Shown in pieces: positions 1 through 11,252 of a stretch of 26,719 bases of DNA. The position numbers and the translations under genes were made by a program. The stretch lies in contig OUQQ01000242.1 of the NCBI GenBank assembly GCA_900404475.1, positions 1-26,719 of the forward strand, given 5' to 3'. The notes under the pieces are model-generated. The model worked only from the letters and a program-made list of their open reading frames with translations, was not told where the DNA came from and made no database searches. The DNA is from Spongospora subterranea (Eukaryota; Endomyxa; Phytomyxea; Plasmodiophorida; Plasmodiophoridae). How positions within the stretch are numbered: position 1 is the stretch's first letter; every line of letters starts with the position of its first letter.

Positions 1-252
1 GCTCACAGTGATTCTTCTATTCCTGGTGCACTCACCCGTCAAGGTGTGACTGCAACCCAACCTGCTCACAGTGATTCTTCTATTCCTGGTGCACTCACCC
101 GTCAAGGTGTGACTGCAACCCAACCTGCTCACAGTGATTCTTCTATTTTTGGTGCGCGCACGCGTCAAGAAGTAACTGAACGCCATTCTGCTCATAGTGA
201 TACTTCTCATCCTGATGCTACTACCCCTCTAGGTGTTAGGGCAATTCATCCT
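1..252 (+). repeat. 63-bp tandem repeat inside the open frame
   Basis: Four consecutive 63-bp units start at 1, 64, 127 and 190. The first two are identical at every base. The third differs mainly in its second half and the fourth is clearly diverged. The period is a multiple of three, so copy-number change keeps the frame. The array probably continues to the left of the window. Confidence 0.95.
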
Positions 253-426
253 GTTCACCGAACTCGTTTTCGTACTCGAAATAGCGCCCAGGAACTTCTA
301 CAGGCACTCGATCACCTTGATCGTTTTCTTACTCCTGCTATCGTCCTGGAAGTTCGAGTGCTGAACAATATCTTTCTGTTGTATATATTCATGTGTATTT
401 TTCGCTTCTTCATCGGTTGCTATTAA
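1..426 (+). CDS. 3' end of a gene with 63-bp (21-residue) tandem repeats
   Basis: The frame is open from the first base, so the 5' part lies outside the window. It encodes a 21-residue repeat unit beginning AHSDSSIPGALTRQGV. Two units are identical, two more are progressively degenerate, and a unique tail follows. The repeat is rich in Ser, Thr, His and Gln and looks disordered or surface-like rather than enzymatic. The last residues (about LLYIFMCIFRFFIGCY) are hydrophobic. They could be a C-terminal membrane segment, or an unspliced intron read through. The stop codon is followed within about five bases by AATAAA, a plausible polyadenylation signal. I do not recognise the family. Confidence 0.5.
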   Translation, partial: AHSDSSIPGALTRQGVTATQPAHSDSSIPGALTRQGVTATQPAHSDSSIFGARTRQEVTERHSAHSDTSHPDATTPLGVRAIHPVHRTRFRTRNSAQELLQALDHLDRFLTPAIVLEVRVLNNIFLLYIFMCIFRFFIGCY

Positions 427-918
427 GCATCAATAAACACGTATAACCCATTTCAACTATTACTTTCACGAGTTCATCAAAATCATTTCCTCTGCAGTAT
501 TGACCGAATGATATTCAAGTGGGATGAATAGTGTCAAGGTGTCTCGTTTATACATCCTCTCTCGGACCAATGGATTCCTCAACTTGAATTCTGTAAAACA
601 TTCAGCAGAACTGGAAAATTGGTATAAAACAAAAGAGACAGACAAAAATTAGTCGCCACATGGCAACCAACTGCCCAGGTTGTGTAGGTAATTAGAGCAA
701 TTGCTACATTTAACCGATTTCTGCACCCGTACAAGTGTTTGCATGTTTACTTTAGCGGTCGGCGCCCTGGCATTGCCAAGGAGCCTATCTAAATTGTTTT
801 GGTGGATTCTGTGATCGGCATGAGGTGGTTTACATAATTAATATCGTCCAATAGGGTGTGTCCTTGCTACCTGCCACATACGCAGGCAGGCAATGATATT
901 CTGCAAAAATACGAACTA
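427..918. other. intergenic stretch without recognisable gene
   Basis: This is A/T-rich sequence downstream of the repeat gene. It holds an AATAAA just after the upstream stop. No frame longer than a few dozen codons and no RNA-gene pattern was seen. Confidence 0.5.
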
Positions 919-1254
919 TCATGACGAGCGTATTCGAGCCGACGATTTGAGAAGAAATCGTAAAACCGTTCTGAGCACATCCGACGCACGTGTCCTAGCG
1001 GTTGAGACTTTTCTGGCCCCACCCTTAAACAGTCACCCATCAAATTTCTGCCACGATCTTTTGTCGATTGCAACGCTGTCAGTGTATTTGCGCGATGAAT
1101 CCGTTTCGTCGCTCGCCTCATTAAAGCTCAGATTGGGTCGTTCACAGAATCTGTCCAGTCCATTGCAGACAGTGCATCTGTTGCCACGATGATAAAAAAA
1201 TGCATAAGAGCAAGTGTCAAACTCGTTTCTGATGGGTTTCAAGGACAGAATCAC
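919..1254 (-). CDS. possible small two-exon gene, cysteine motif, unknown
   Basis: The open frame starts with ATG at 1254 (MILSLKPIRNEFDTC...) and contains a compact cysteine cluster, RCTVCNGLDRFC, which could bind a metal ion. After codon ~73 a GT-AG intron of about 42 nt (near 991-1032) leads to a second exon ending KSSARIRSS, with the stop at 919. The predicted product is about 100 residues. It is divergent from the next gene, with about 100 bp between the two starts. Evidence is limited to the open frame, a plausible intron of the local size, and orientation. The region could also be non-coding. Confidence 0.3.
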
Positions 1255-1354
1255 CTCAGTTCTGGTTTGACCCCGATTTCGTTGTATTCGCTGTTAATGC
1301 GCTCACGATCGTACCTAACAATCACAAATCCGTCATGACCTTCAATCTCTCTAG

Positions 1355-3728
1355 ATGGCCGATCTAACAGAGATCGTATCCCAAGCCCAGAAGCGATGGC
1401 TGCCGACACCGCCGCCGCCTCCACCGCCTGTAGTCGATCGTTCGGACTTGGTCGTTGCCCGTTCGTCGCAGAAGCGCTACCAACGGCCGATTAGCATTCC
1501 TACGCTGGCGTTGACCGACCCCACACCCGCATCTGACGCTATATATACCCAACGAGAATCACTGAGGCACGAACCTGATGACGACGACATGTAATGGCGC
1601 TACAGTCCATGGTTCGATTTCCCCAAAATTCAACGCAAACGGTTTTAGGTCGTTGTCCGAGCCGATCTGGGCAATATTCACGCGGCGGAACCCATCCAGG
1701 ACCACAGTCGACGTGGTCGATTGGTCTCGGTCGGGCAACTTGTACCTTTTCCGAATTTGATTTTCCTCCTATACAGTTTTCCACCCGTTTTATTGACGGC
1801 GTTGTCCCAGCAATTGTTGAAATATCAACGTGCAGATCCGTTTCAATTTCGAGCTAAGCGTCGAATTTCACCAAATGTTTCATTTCCCCAACGTTGTTTG
1901 TCTTCATTTGCTAACAAACGATAGATTTCATCTTCGTCTACTGAAGGTCCTGACGCCAGACTTCAATCTTGAGCTTGCACGAGATGATATTCCGCTGTGC
2001 AAGAACTCGGTAACTTTCATTGGCGTATTGCTCTGTTTCGTTCACACAAAGGTTACGTACAGGCCGATGAGCAAATCGACCGCGCCGATTTCGATTACAT
2101 CTTGAAGCGCGTCATTTTGCTCTGCCTGGGATCTATGCAATTCGCCAAAGAGTTCCTCGAGGAGCTCATCGTTGAAATTAGCACCGTGCTGGAATACGGA
2201 TTCAATTCCGACATTCAGATACGCCGGTTCGTTTCCAACATTGAGCGGTCTGTAATCGTGGCTCATCTAGGCACTTTTTCCTTGCCAGATGGATCCCGCT
2301 ACAGAACATTCGGCCAGGACGGATGGCGATGCGCCTGGAGCAGATCAGGCAGGGGGAGTTAGTGGTGGATCCGCCCCAACCCGTTGATTGCCCGCCGCAC
2401 CTCATTACAGTAACCACTCCAAAGGTCGCCAAACCCGATATAACTAGGGATCAAACTTGCTTCATTGCCAGCAATTTTCTCGCTTTCCAAATATTTGCCC
2501 CCGGTTTCGATACTTTCGAATTCCTTCTGTGCTGAACAAAAGGCTTTTTTTGTTATTATGAATCGAGTGTCGATAGTTTCGCAAATTTGTTTATTTGGTA
2601 CTGCAAGGCTGGACTTTTTTCAACAACGGGAAAAACGGGATCTGCTTCACAAATTCCCAATCCGTTATGACTCACACTGTGTTGACTAATCAAATGTAGA
2701 TCTCGGCTCGACCACAATCGTGCGAATCTCGGCCTGGCTCGGCGTCAATCCGCGAACGCCCTGTTTCTGAGGAAGACGCATCGCATGGCCCGCTCGTTAA
2801 ATATGAACCGAAGACAGTTCCTCGACGTGGAATGAATAGAGCGATCGATTCTGTCCCATCGCAGCTCAGCGCTGATCTACTGCAGAAGTTTCCGCATTTG
2901 GATGATGAACGGTTTCAGTGCCATATTCGCCGGAGCCATCGTCCAGGCACGGCGCCAGTTTCCAAAACCGCCGAGAACGCCGCCGTTGTCACTCCAAAAG
3001 GTAAATCGAACCGTCGGTTCAGGTAACAGTGCCTAACGACGATATTGTTGAACGCTCTGTAGTTTTGGGAGCGGATTTGCAATGTAGACCTGGGTCGGGA
3101 CGTCGAAGATCAGTAAAAACTCGTGGCAGTTCAGTTTCTACGCTGGTTTCGTCGCATGATCCTCTTGGCAATAATAGCCGAATTAGCCATGATGATCACG
3201 GTTCTGTAGAACGCTGGTCCACTCCCAGGTCTTCCAGGCCCCGGTTGACCCATTCCCAAACGCAATGTCGGTTGCCGAAAAGCAAGGGACGAATGTCACA
3301 CGCATCGTTGTTTACGACGACGGATGTGCCAGATTGGATTCATGCAATTCGTGTTCCCGATCCGATTATGCCATTATCGTGGCCTGCCGTTGTTGCCAAC
3401 GCCAGGTACGCACCATCTCAAAGTCGATTGCGTTTTAGAATGGCGTTATGGTCTGTGTTTTGAATTAACCACGAAACTTATGATGTATTCGCAGAGCGCA
3501 AGCTGCTCAAGTTGCAAAACAAAGGGCAGCAAGGATGCTGAAGGCTTCTGCATCGGCATTAAAAAGTCCAACAAAAGCCGCCAAAGTGTCGCATGATCAG
3601 GTACAAAAAGCGTATTTTGTGAGAATCCTTCTGAAGCATCTGCATTGCAGCCTCATCATCGTCCGATTTCGAGTCTGATCCAGGATCTACCCTTTACAAA
3701 AATCCCGACCTCAATTTTATTCGATTAA
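1355..3728 (+). CDS. unrecognised 12-exon protein, about 596 aa
   Basis: Exons with consistent phase are 1355-1590, 1649-1729, 1777-1876, 1925-1946, 2004-2247, 2289-2424, 2472-2528, 2577-2663, 2700-3000, 3063-3405, 3495-3600 and 3651-3728. Every junction is GT-AG. The protein starts MADLTEIVSQAQKRWLPT, followed by a run of seven prolines. It then has a helical segment (about residues 150-225, around DRADFDYILKRVILLCLG). A long Ser/Arg/Pro-rich part follows, then a basic alanine-rich helix (AQAAQVAKQRAARMLKASAS). No signal peptide, membrane segment or enzyme motif is visible. Exon 4 is only 22 nt. The last exon is the least certain, because another frame there also looks coding (SSSSDFESDPGS...). 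I do not recognise the family. Composition suggests a cytoskeletal, adaptor or nuclear scaffold role, but that is inference. Confidence 0.6.
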
Positions 3729-4014
3729 CGAGACCGTATTATTGATTCCGCAGAATGGAATTCGAAAGCGCGGGGCGCGTAGATTTAAACAGTTCTGTAT
3801 TAATATATTTCAAGACAATGAGCATTTATGGGACTACTGGAATTATAATTTCCTATGTACATCTAAATTCTGAAACTGAAGCGTCACCACAATCATTGAT
3901 GGTTGGCAGGTCGAAGATCTCTTCACAGACTTCGGTTTCACCTATTGTTGATTTCGACTCCATCACGATTGGTTCTAGACAAAGACAAAGCTAAATCCAC
4001 GAAAGTCTACAAAA

Positions 4015-6005
4015 TCACGTTTCATTACCAGTCTCAGTCTCAAATGCTTCAGTAGAACTATTATTGCGACTCTGCTGCCATACGCCTTTCAGATCAAGTA
4101 GAATTTGCCTGAGGGCCGTTCTTTTCCCGACGATCTATTACACATGATTGACGAATCAAGGGTACGTTTACAGCATAAGAAACAATTAGTACAATATCGG
4201 ATTGGAACCAGGTGGGGTGATGTACTTGCGGTTTACGCAAATCCGAGAACGGATGTTGAAGAAACTCCTCGATATACTGTAACATGAAGAGACCGCAATC
4301 GCAATCTACAAAACATCAAAAAGCAGACATACAAAAACGAAATGAAATACCGTTTGTCTGCTGAGGAACTTGTACGATAATACCAGGCATGTTTTCGGCA
4401 GCAATCCGCATTGGCAACGACTTTCGAGTTGTCCACTCTGAACTTAAATAATTCCGAAACATTCGGAAAAGTTTCGGGCCGGAATGCGAACCAAGAGAAT
4501 CAAAAAGCAGTAAGCATGGATAAATGCTGGCTTCCTCGTCCCTTTCTTGATTTATCAGACCTAATGGCAAAATTAGCCGGATGTTGGTGGACAATGTTAT
4601 CGATTACCTGGATGACAAACGACCACGCATGACCAATGCAGTTTATCACATACTGGCATTATTAAGAAATCCTTATCAAATAAATCGACGTTGCGGGTCC
4701 ATTTTCTAACCGCCTCGTAAGAATCCACGGCTCCAGACCTAGGCCCTGTTGAGGCGCTGGTGTACCTCTTGTAGAAGAAGGAATTGAAAATATGGAATCG
4801 AGAATTCGGATGCTTATCCTGGAAACAAATAAGGTTGATTGTCAGTGAAATCGACAAGTGCTGACTGACTTGCAGATACAATAAATAAAAGTCGACGATG
4901 GAATCGTTGAGAAAATTGCCCGGATCAAGAACTTCAAGATCCTGCTTTACCAGAGCGATTTGGGATGACCCTGTGCCAATGGGATATTCAAGCAAAACCA
5001 ACCGTTGATCTAAGAAAAGTGTTACAAAAATGCCCAGCCTGACGTTCTGAAATCTTACCGGATGAAGCTTTTTTTTCTGCATGTGTCGGAAGTTCAGCAG
5101 CCAACACCTTTTGAGTGGCGGCGCGAGTTTTTCCTCGTTTCACACGTTCATAAATCTGGTCATATCTAAAAGATTAATGCTGAGTTGAGAAATTTGCAAA
5201 CTGATAGATCATCCCCTCTAACCGGTATAATTCCTCAGGTCGAACATTGTGCATAACCATTTCTAGTTTAGGATACAGGCGTAGGAGACATGTTTCCAAC
5301 CTTTGCGCATGAATTTGATCCTGTTTCTCGAGAAATACGACAATATACCGTTCATCCTGATTTGTCGACGAAGGCTCGGACCTGGCCAGACCAGGAACAA
5401 GCATACTGGGCCTAAACGCTGATGCGAAGAGCAGTAAGAACAAGTTTGATCATATGGGAAGCCTTACCAATGAAATAAGGCTCCATTATAAAATTCAGAG
5501 CTATGTGCAAAAACGGTTTGAGCCTGGATTGTGCATCCATAATCAGCGGGGAATGCGACTGACATCCATCATCAGCGAGAAAGTCCATATAATACCAAGC
5601 GTTAACAAACATTATCAGCAGGTAGAAAAGAAATTTCGCTTATATCAAATGTTATTGTCAGCGTAGGGCTGTCATCAAATGAGAATCCGAAAATATTTTT
5701 GCCCCATGTTGCACGGAATGCTCTCCACGTCAATCCACCAAGGGGAATGTCAAAAAGAAGATTGGACTCCTGGTCTTGCGACGTATTGTCTGTCAGACAC
5801 ATTCGGCAACATCCCATGGACAGGTAAAGCGAAACACACCATCCTCCTTGGATGAAGCTGCTGGAGTTCCCATCTCGTTTTCTTCATCCGACAGGATACT
5901 AATCGGGTCGTCGGCAGAGAACCCTGGCTGTTTCACCTGCTCCGATAGCCGTGATCGCTTGGACCTATGCGACGGCTCGTAGTCGGGGTCGGACGCCGAC
6001 CCCAT
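4015..6005 (-). CDS. SENP6/7-like SUMO protease (peptidase family C48)
   Basis: Ten exons splice into 509 aa with consistent phase: 6005-5840, 5789-5607, 5558-5468, 5411-5223, 5165-5059, 5009-4870, 4818-4608, 4560-4351, 4305-4193 and 4134-4015. The Ulp1 catalytic core is complete: VLDPGNFLNDSIVDFYLLYL, then catalytic His353 in DKLHWSCVVVCHP, Asp383 in LLLFDSLG, Gln430 and Cys436 in PQQTNDCDCG. The core's early part and FFYKRYTSA resemble the SENP6/7 branch. The middle (about 75-200) fits the PH-like region of that branch, and the acidic N-terminus carries DDPISILSDEENE, which resembles a SUMO-interacting motif. It should remove or trim SUMO chains from nuclear proteins. The 3' end converges with the preceding gene. 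The ATG at 6005 follows an in-frame stop, so it is a reasonable start. Confidence 0.93.
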
Positions 6006-6157
6006 TCATGAACCGAACGGTTCACGAACCTAATCCTGAATGAATCATCGAGTAAATTAGTGCTGTCCTCTGTACAGTCTTTGCGTAGGCCGCGTCCCCA
6101 TCGCATTGACTGACTTTATGTGGCATGCTACCTTTCGTCGTGCAGTCGAGTGACCCC

Positions 6158-6537
6158 CTATTTCCAGTGTGATCGTTCAACAGCAGCAATACGATACACA
6201 GGACACGCTGATAAAATCGGGAAAATGTAATCAGATTGCTAATCGCAATGCCGCAGCCGGATCAAGTGAGGTGATCGCCCAGACGTTGACAACGAGAACA
6301 AAGCCCACGAAATCCAACCCTGAAAGTTTGAATTAAGATTTCTGCCAACGCGTATGTACACAGTGCACTACAGAAAGTCCGGTCGCTAAAGCGCAAAGTG
6401 AACTGAATTATTCGTGGCCCTTCGCTTGAGGCCGCTCCCTGCACTGCACTTTGTGTCATCTTCGTAGTTCCAAAGTTATTCATAGACTGGTGGCGAAGCA
6501 CGTTCAGTGTAATCAATGAAGCGATATTTTTGCGCAA
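6158..6537 (-). CDS. possible small two-exon gene upstream of the SUMO protease
   Basis: A 91-codon frame starting at 6537 contains MTQSAVQGAASSEG and RIIQFTLRFSDRTFCSAL. A plausible 80-nt intron (6239-6318) joins it to a short exon ending RIAAVERSHWK, with the stop at 6158. Inner methionines at 6483 and 6459 would avoid overlap with the AP-endonuclease start on the other strand (6516). No family is recognised. It may simply be the shared promoter region of the two divergent genes. Confidence 0.28.
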
Positions 6538-7852
6538 CGCCGAGTCCTAAAGAGCTTGCGCTAGGGCGTAAAATGCCTCGAACCACAGAATTTTCTCAAA
6601 AAGATGGAACTCCAAAATTTTTCATGACGTTCAACCTGAACTCACTAAATGCCCGATTGAAAAATGGCAATCTTCTATCTTTGTGCAATTTTATTCGCGA
6701 AAAGAACGTTGACTTTATTTCATTTCAAGAGGTTTCTACTGTGGGATATGTTCTTTGCAACTCTCCTGATATCTTTCTAAGGTCAGGTTGCCAGCAGAAT
6801 CGCCAACTCAACGCAACCAGATTTCACCGAAGTTTGCCGATTCGCGTCAGATCACTCGGTTTTTTCAAGATAATTTGGATGATTATGCACCATTTTGGTC
6901 ACTCGCAGATAAAGGTTATGCAGGGTCGTTGATTTTGATCCGAAGAACAATGGCACCTACCTCCATCCGGTTCTGTTTAGATCCAGATTCACCAGAACCC
7001 CATCACGTTGAAGGCCGCATTGCGGTCGCTGTTTACGATGATCTAACCATAATATCTACGTATGCCTCCAACATTCTTGACCAGATGTGCGAAGGCTGAA
7101 TTATCTTCAGGTATGTACCAAACAATGGTCGCACTGAAGCAAGTTTTGAAAGACGCATACAATGGGATAAAGCAATTCATAAGTTTTTAACTGGGTTACG
7201 ACAATCGAACGTATCTTTTATTCTAACTGGTGACCTAAACGTCGCTCCTGAGAGTTGTGACATGAGCGACCCCGTATTTTACAAACGTCGCAAGCAGGTA
7301 TTCATATCAATTTGGTTTAAAAAATTTCTTGATTTTTGTCTTGATTCAGCCTGGCTGTACCGACGAAGAGCAAGCGCGCCATCGGCAGCTCTTATCAGAC
7401 GCTGACTGTATAGACGCATACCGGTTTTTGAATCCGGTCACTACAATTATTGCTGGATCTTTACCAGAAGGTCACACTTGGCGGGGTCACGACACTGGAA
7501 TGTATAACAGAAAGACTATGCGCATCGACCATTTCGTAGTTGCTCGCGAACTGTCATCACGCTTAGACTTCTGCGTTAGCAACGGTCCACATGATTGGCC
7601 TTCCTTCTTTGGCTCGGATCATTGCCCTGTCCTATTACGACTATCGGCAATTACATCTAAGGCAGATGATATGTCAAACAATACAACGCTTGCTACAGCG
7701 TAATTCAATTCTACTAATACCTTTTTACCTTGGCATGACGCCATGCCCACAGGAAGCTTTTTGGCGGCTCAGAGGTTTCCGACCTTGTAGAATTTTTGCG
7801 GAATCATATAGAATCCGCAAAGTCGTCTGCACGCGCGAAATCAGATTTTTGA
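6516..7852 (+). CDS. AP endonuclease / exonuclease III family protein
   Basis: Five exons (6516-6731, 6782-7059, 7111-7297, 7350-7699, 7753-7852) give 376 aa in consistent phase. The ExoIII/APE1 fold motifs appear in order: MTFNLNSLNARL near residue 32 and metal-binding Glu72 in ISFQEV. YVPNNG follows, matching the family's Y-A-P-N, then GDLNVAPE (Asp206, Asn208). Late in the protein come RIDHFVVARELSSR and the catalytic SDHCPV (Asp317, His318). The enzyme should cut the DNA backbone 5' of abasic sites in base-excision repair. It is longer than bacterial ExoIII: about 30 residues precede the fold, and a C-terminal extension (KLFGGSEVSDLVEFLRNHIE...) comes from a fifth exon. If the last intron were not spliced, the frame would stop at 7703. 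The start fits because there is no upstream in-frame ATG. Confidence 0.93.
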
Positions 7853-8350
7853 TCATTAGTGACAGATTTGCCATAACCAGAGGAAGTCTGAGTGTTATCT
7901 GCACAAATTAAGTTCGCAATAGAATTATACAGCTTTATGAACATAACGATTCGGATGGCATTCGCGAAAATAGTTCGCAGTAGCGTTGTGCATAGTGGCG
8001 CTGAACCGTGACGGGAAGCCGGAAGCAGGCTTTATAACTCAGGGGCCACCACAATGACCGTAATCGCCTTGCACTTCAGAGGTCATACTCTTGGGCGTGG
8101 CGAAGGAAGCAACAACTTCCGAGTGACAATAGGAAACAGAGTCCTTGCCCATGGGCGCGACTTCTGAAAGCGGACGCTCGAACAGCGCCATTGCCGGCGA
8201 TGACGGTCGGACAGGTATTTTGTAAGGGAAACTACATATCAATCAGTTTCCGATTTATTGGCGATCTCCGCTCAATATTTGACCAGAACGGGAACGAAAA
8301 CATCTTCGTGCACATCCAATTATGTAAATACAATAGTTATCTTAATATAT
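7853..8350. other. convergent intergenic region
   Basis: The region lies between two genes that end toward each other. It contains one 67-codon minus-strand frame (8039-8242, with MALFERPLSEVAPMGK) that I cannot assign or confirm. The last 100 bp next to COG2 are A/T-rich, as expected of a 3' UTR. Confidence 0.5.
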
Positions 8351-10781
8351 TCAATCGGGTTTCGGCGTAGCTGGATCGTCAATGGCTTTGAGGATGAAGG
8401 CAATTGAGGTCTCGATATCCCAATCCGAATCTCCGGATGCTAAAGTTAGCAGCCGTTGAAACTCTTGCACATCCAGACGTAACTGAAACAAAGATGAACA
8501 CGTGATCAGAATTGAGTATCCGCTTGTAAACCTGGGTTGCAATTTTGCCAGAGGAATCTGCAATGATATGGCTTCCCGATGTGCTTCCTAAACGCCTTAG
8601 TGACTGCTCTGTTTGCCGCATCACATCCAGCAGCTCAAAGCATGCGTTACGGTATGCAGCTGCGATTTCACTCAAGGCTCGCCGCCCAAGATCAGCCCGA
8701 GCAGCATCTGAGGCGACATCTTTTAACCCATGCTCCAATGGCTGTACAAGCTGCTGTACATAGAGAAGCGGGATCGTCGGCGTAGGTTGACCACTCCGCC
8801 CGTACGTTGCTTTGATTCTAGGAACCGCATCTGGCAAACCGCGATAAGAGAAAACAAAAACTCATATGAAAGCAGACCTAGTGCCAAAACTGCGAGTTGA
8901 ACTATATTTTTTACTGCAGTCAATATCAAAATCTAAGGAATATCGATCAGATATTGACCATAGTCAGAAAAAGAATATACCTCATGATGCTCAAGAAACT
9001 TGTCAGCATTAGTGCCAAACGTGCTGGTAATGATATCCCTCGCTTCAAGATTGCCACAGTTCTCTAAACATGATTCAAATTAAACAGCCGTCCAATTCAT
9101 AGCGCATACCTCTAAGAACCGCTTTGATACAAAAATCTGCCAATTCCGACTTGACCCATAAGGAAAGAACCTTGACATCAGTGGCTAGAATCAAACACAT
9201 CCCCGAATCGATGCCAGACTCAGGAATATTGGAGAGGAACGCAGAGAACCTAGCGAGCATCTAGAAAGAAATTACAACTGGGTCAACAGAGAAAACGAGC
9301 AAAACCACCTGAACAGAGATTGAGAAAAAGTTGGGAGCCAGCTTTGTAATGAAAACATCGGCGTGAAAGCAAGACAGTGCTACTTCGGCGACGGTCGCTG
9401 AAACTTCCAGGGAAACCGATGGGAAGAGTTTAGCGGGAGGTTTACTCACCTTCGATAAAGGCTGCTGTAGAATGCTCTCTAACCGTGTCACAAAAAAGTT
9501 AAAACGCACACGGAAATATACATCCAGATTGAACCTGACTTTCGATCAAAACGGTGTTCAGAACTAAAGTTTTCTGGTTCCTGACCGATTTACGAAAGCC
9601 ACAACTTCCGAAGTTAATGAAAAATCAGGTCTCAATGTATCCAGGTACTCTATGAAGGTCATAAGGGCTGTAAAGTTGCTGTGAAAAGTCGCCGGTTGCC
9701 CAACGGTAAACAATGTCTTGCTTTCAGGGTTTGGAACTAAGACATCGACTAGGGCTGGGAAAAAACAATTCTTGAGAAATGCGAATTTCGTCGACCCATT
9801 TTGGTCAAACAATGAACACCGTTGAGCCAAGAACAAGAGCTGCACATTGGTCAAAAATACAGCGAGATTTTCATGCTCTCCTTTGAAACAATTGATAAGC
9901 AAAAACTACAGTGTTAATAATCAACGTGCAAATACCACAAGCTGTCAAATGCGATCGAAGTAAATCTCGGCAATGAGCATATGCTATCTCTGTGAAGCCA
10001 GAAGCTAAGAAGAAAAATTTAGCCAAGGGGCGTTCAGTTTGTAATCTGCATGCATACCTGAAAACGCGCGAAGTAAACAAGCTATCTCATGGGGCGGTGG
10101 AGATTCAGCATTGATAAGATATTCCAGTTGTTGTTTCATACTGTCAGCAAGGTCAGAATCAACAGACCCAATGCGGGCTGCGATCCTTGCACGACGTTCG
10201 ATACCTCCAGCGCATTTGCCTTGAGCAATAAATATGAAATTTCAACACTAACATTGGGTGAACTTGAGTATACCTGGAGGAAGTTGGTCAAATTCCAACG
10301 GTAACTTGGAAATGACTTGCATCCTTTTCTCATCTAATTCTTTTTTCTGCTTAAGAAGCTTTTGGACCGCATCACTTTCTGCGCTTGTGATCGTCAGTGC
10401 GGAATTTAATCGCCTCTGAACCTCATTTATCGGATGCAAAATGTTTTCAACCTTGTACAAAGGCACGTTAGCAATTCAAATAGCTCGCAAAGAGGGGAAT
10501 TTTGTAAAAGACCAAAAGTGTTGTTAAAAAAATTGTAAACGAACGCATACAAGCTGCTCCGTTCCTTGTAGACTGGTCGAGAGAGAAATGTATTGTTCAA
10601 AATCCGTATTCAACAGTTGAACGAGATCCTGTTGCAGCTGATTTCCATACTGCATCATGATTTCGGACAAGGTTGTGAGCGGCAATTGCGAGCGGCATTG
10701 TCGTACGAACAACGGGACATTGAAATCCGGGGACGGCGTCCGAAGCCGTTCTAATAACGCTAGTTGATCGTCTGTTATCAT
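8351..10781 (-). CDS. COG2: conserved oligomeric Golgi complex subunit 2
   Basis: Twelve exons splice in phase to 610 aa: 10781-10551, 10451-10274, 10219-10058, 10004-9936, 9880-9586, 9534-9446, 9397-9309, 9260-9110, 9063-8981, 8932-8878, 8830-8532 and 8482-8351. The N-terminus has the COG2 pattern of a short Phe-x-Val segment, then SQLPLTTLSEIMMQYGNQL and DFEQYISLSTSLQGTEQL. A coiled coil follows (LLKQKKELDEKRMQVISKL). The middle has FNLDVYFRVRF, as in the COG2 WNLPVYFQIRF stretch. The end has PRIKATYGRSGQPTPT and LRLDVQEFQRLLTLA, matching the conserved tail. COG tethers vesicles in retrograde intra-Golgi traffic, and COG2 belongs to lobe A. The protein is somewhat shorter than the roughly 740-aa animal protein. 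The 471-bp gap upstream is shared with a divergent gene. Confidence 0.92.
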
Positions 10782-11252
10782 TGTAAATGTTCAGGATTCC
10801 CCGCCATCAACGTTTTATAGAGGTGTATCGTTGCTCGCGCGAATACTCAAACGCGCGCGTCTACGCGCCTTTTAGTCAAGATGTGCGCAGGGGCGATTGT
10901 TTTGACAAGTGGACGATCACTGGCGGAAATTCATGAGAAAAAAAAAATAGAAAAAAAAACGCCAATCGCATTAACCGAGAAGCAATAACGGGTGTTATGA
11001 GAATTTATCGAGATCAACTCCTGTGAATCTATCGTGAAACCAGCACTAAATTTTGTTGTCAATTATAATATTGCAGCGGACTGTATTGAAGTTCAGAAAG
11101 AGTTAAAACGAACGTCTCTGAATTTCGCCAAAAATACTGATTTGCAACGACCTGTGTGACGTGAATCATTAGATTGGGTAGTTCGCGGTTGTCAACAAAG
11201 TACCACAACCGTTTTTACATGGCCAACCGCCCCATCCATAGAAGCCGCACCA
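10782..11252. promoter_or_regulatory. shared divergent promoter region of COG2 and the SAM-domain gene
   Basis: The 471-bp gap separates two divergent starts. On the COG2 side it has a CG-rich patch with repeated CGCGCG (about 10829-10872). A little further out are two A-tracts (about 10938-10960). No TATA box or other defined element stands out. The promoter role is inferred from position. Confidence 0.45.

Noticed and set aside
1364..1552. Minus-strand open frames opposite the first exon of the 596-aa gene
   Set aside because: They are mirror frames of a GC-rich proline-coding exon. No ATG-led continuation or splice pattern supports them.
3755..3994. 79-codon plus-strand frame between two convergent genes
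   Set aside because: No recognisable features and no phase-consistent join to the upstream gene. Most likely 3' UTR.
8039..8242. 67-codon minus-strand frame downstream of COG2
   Set aside because: COG2 already has its conserved end and stop, and nothing in this frame resembles a known protein.
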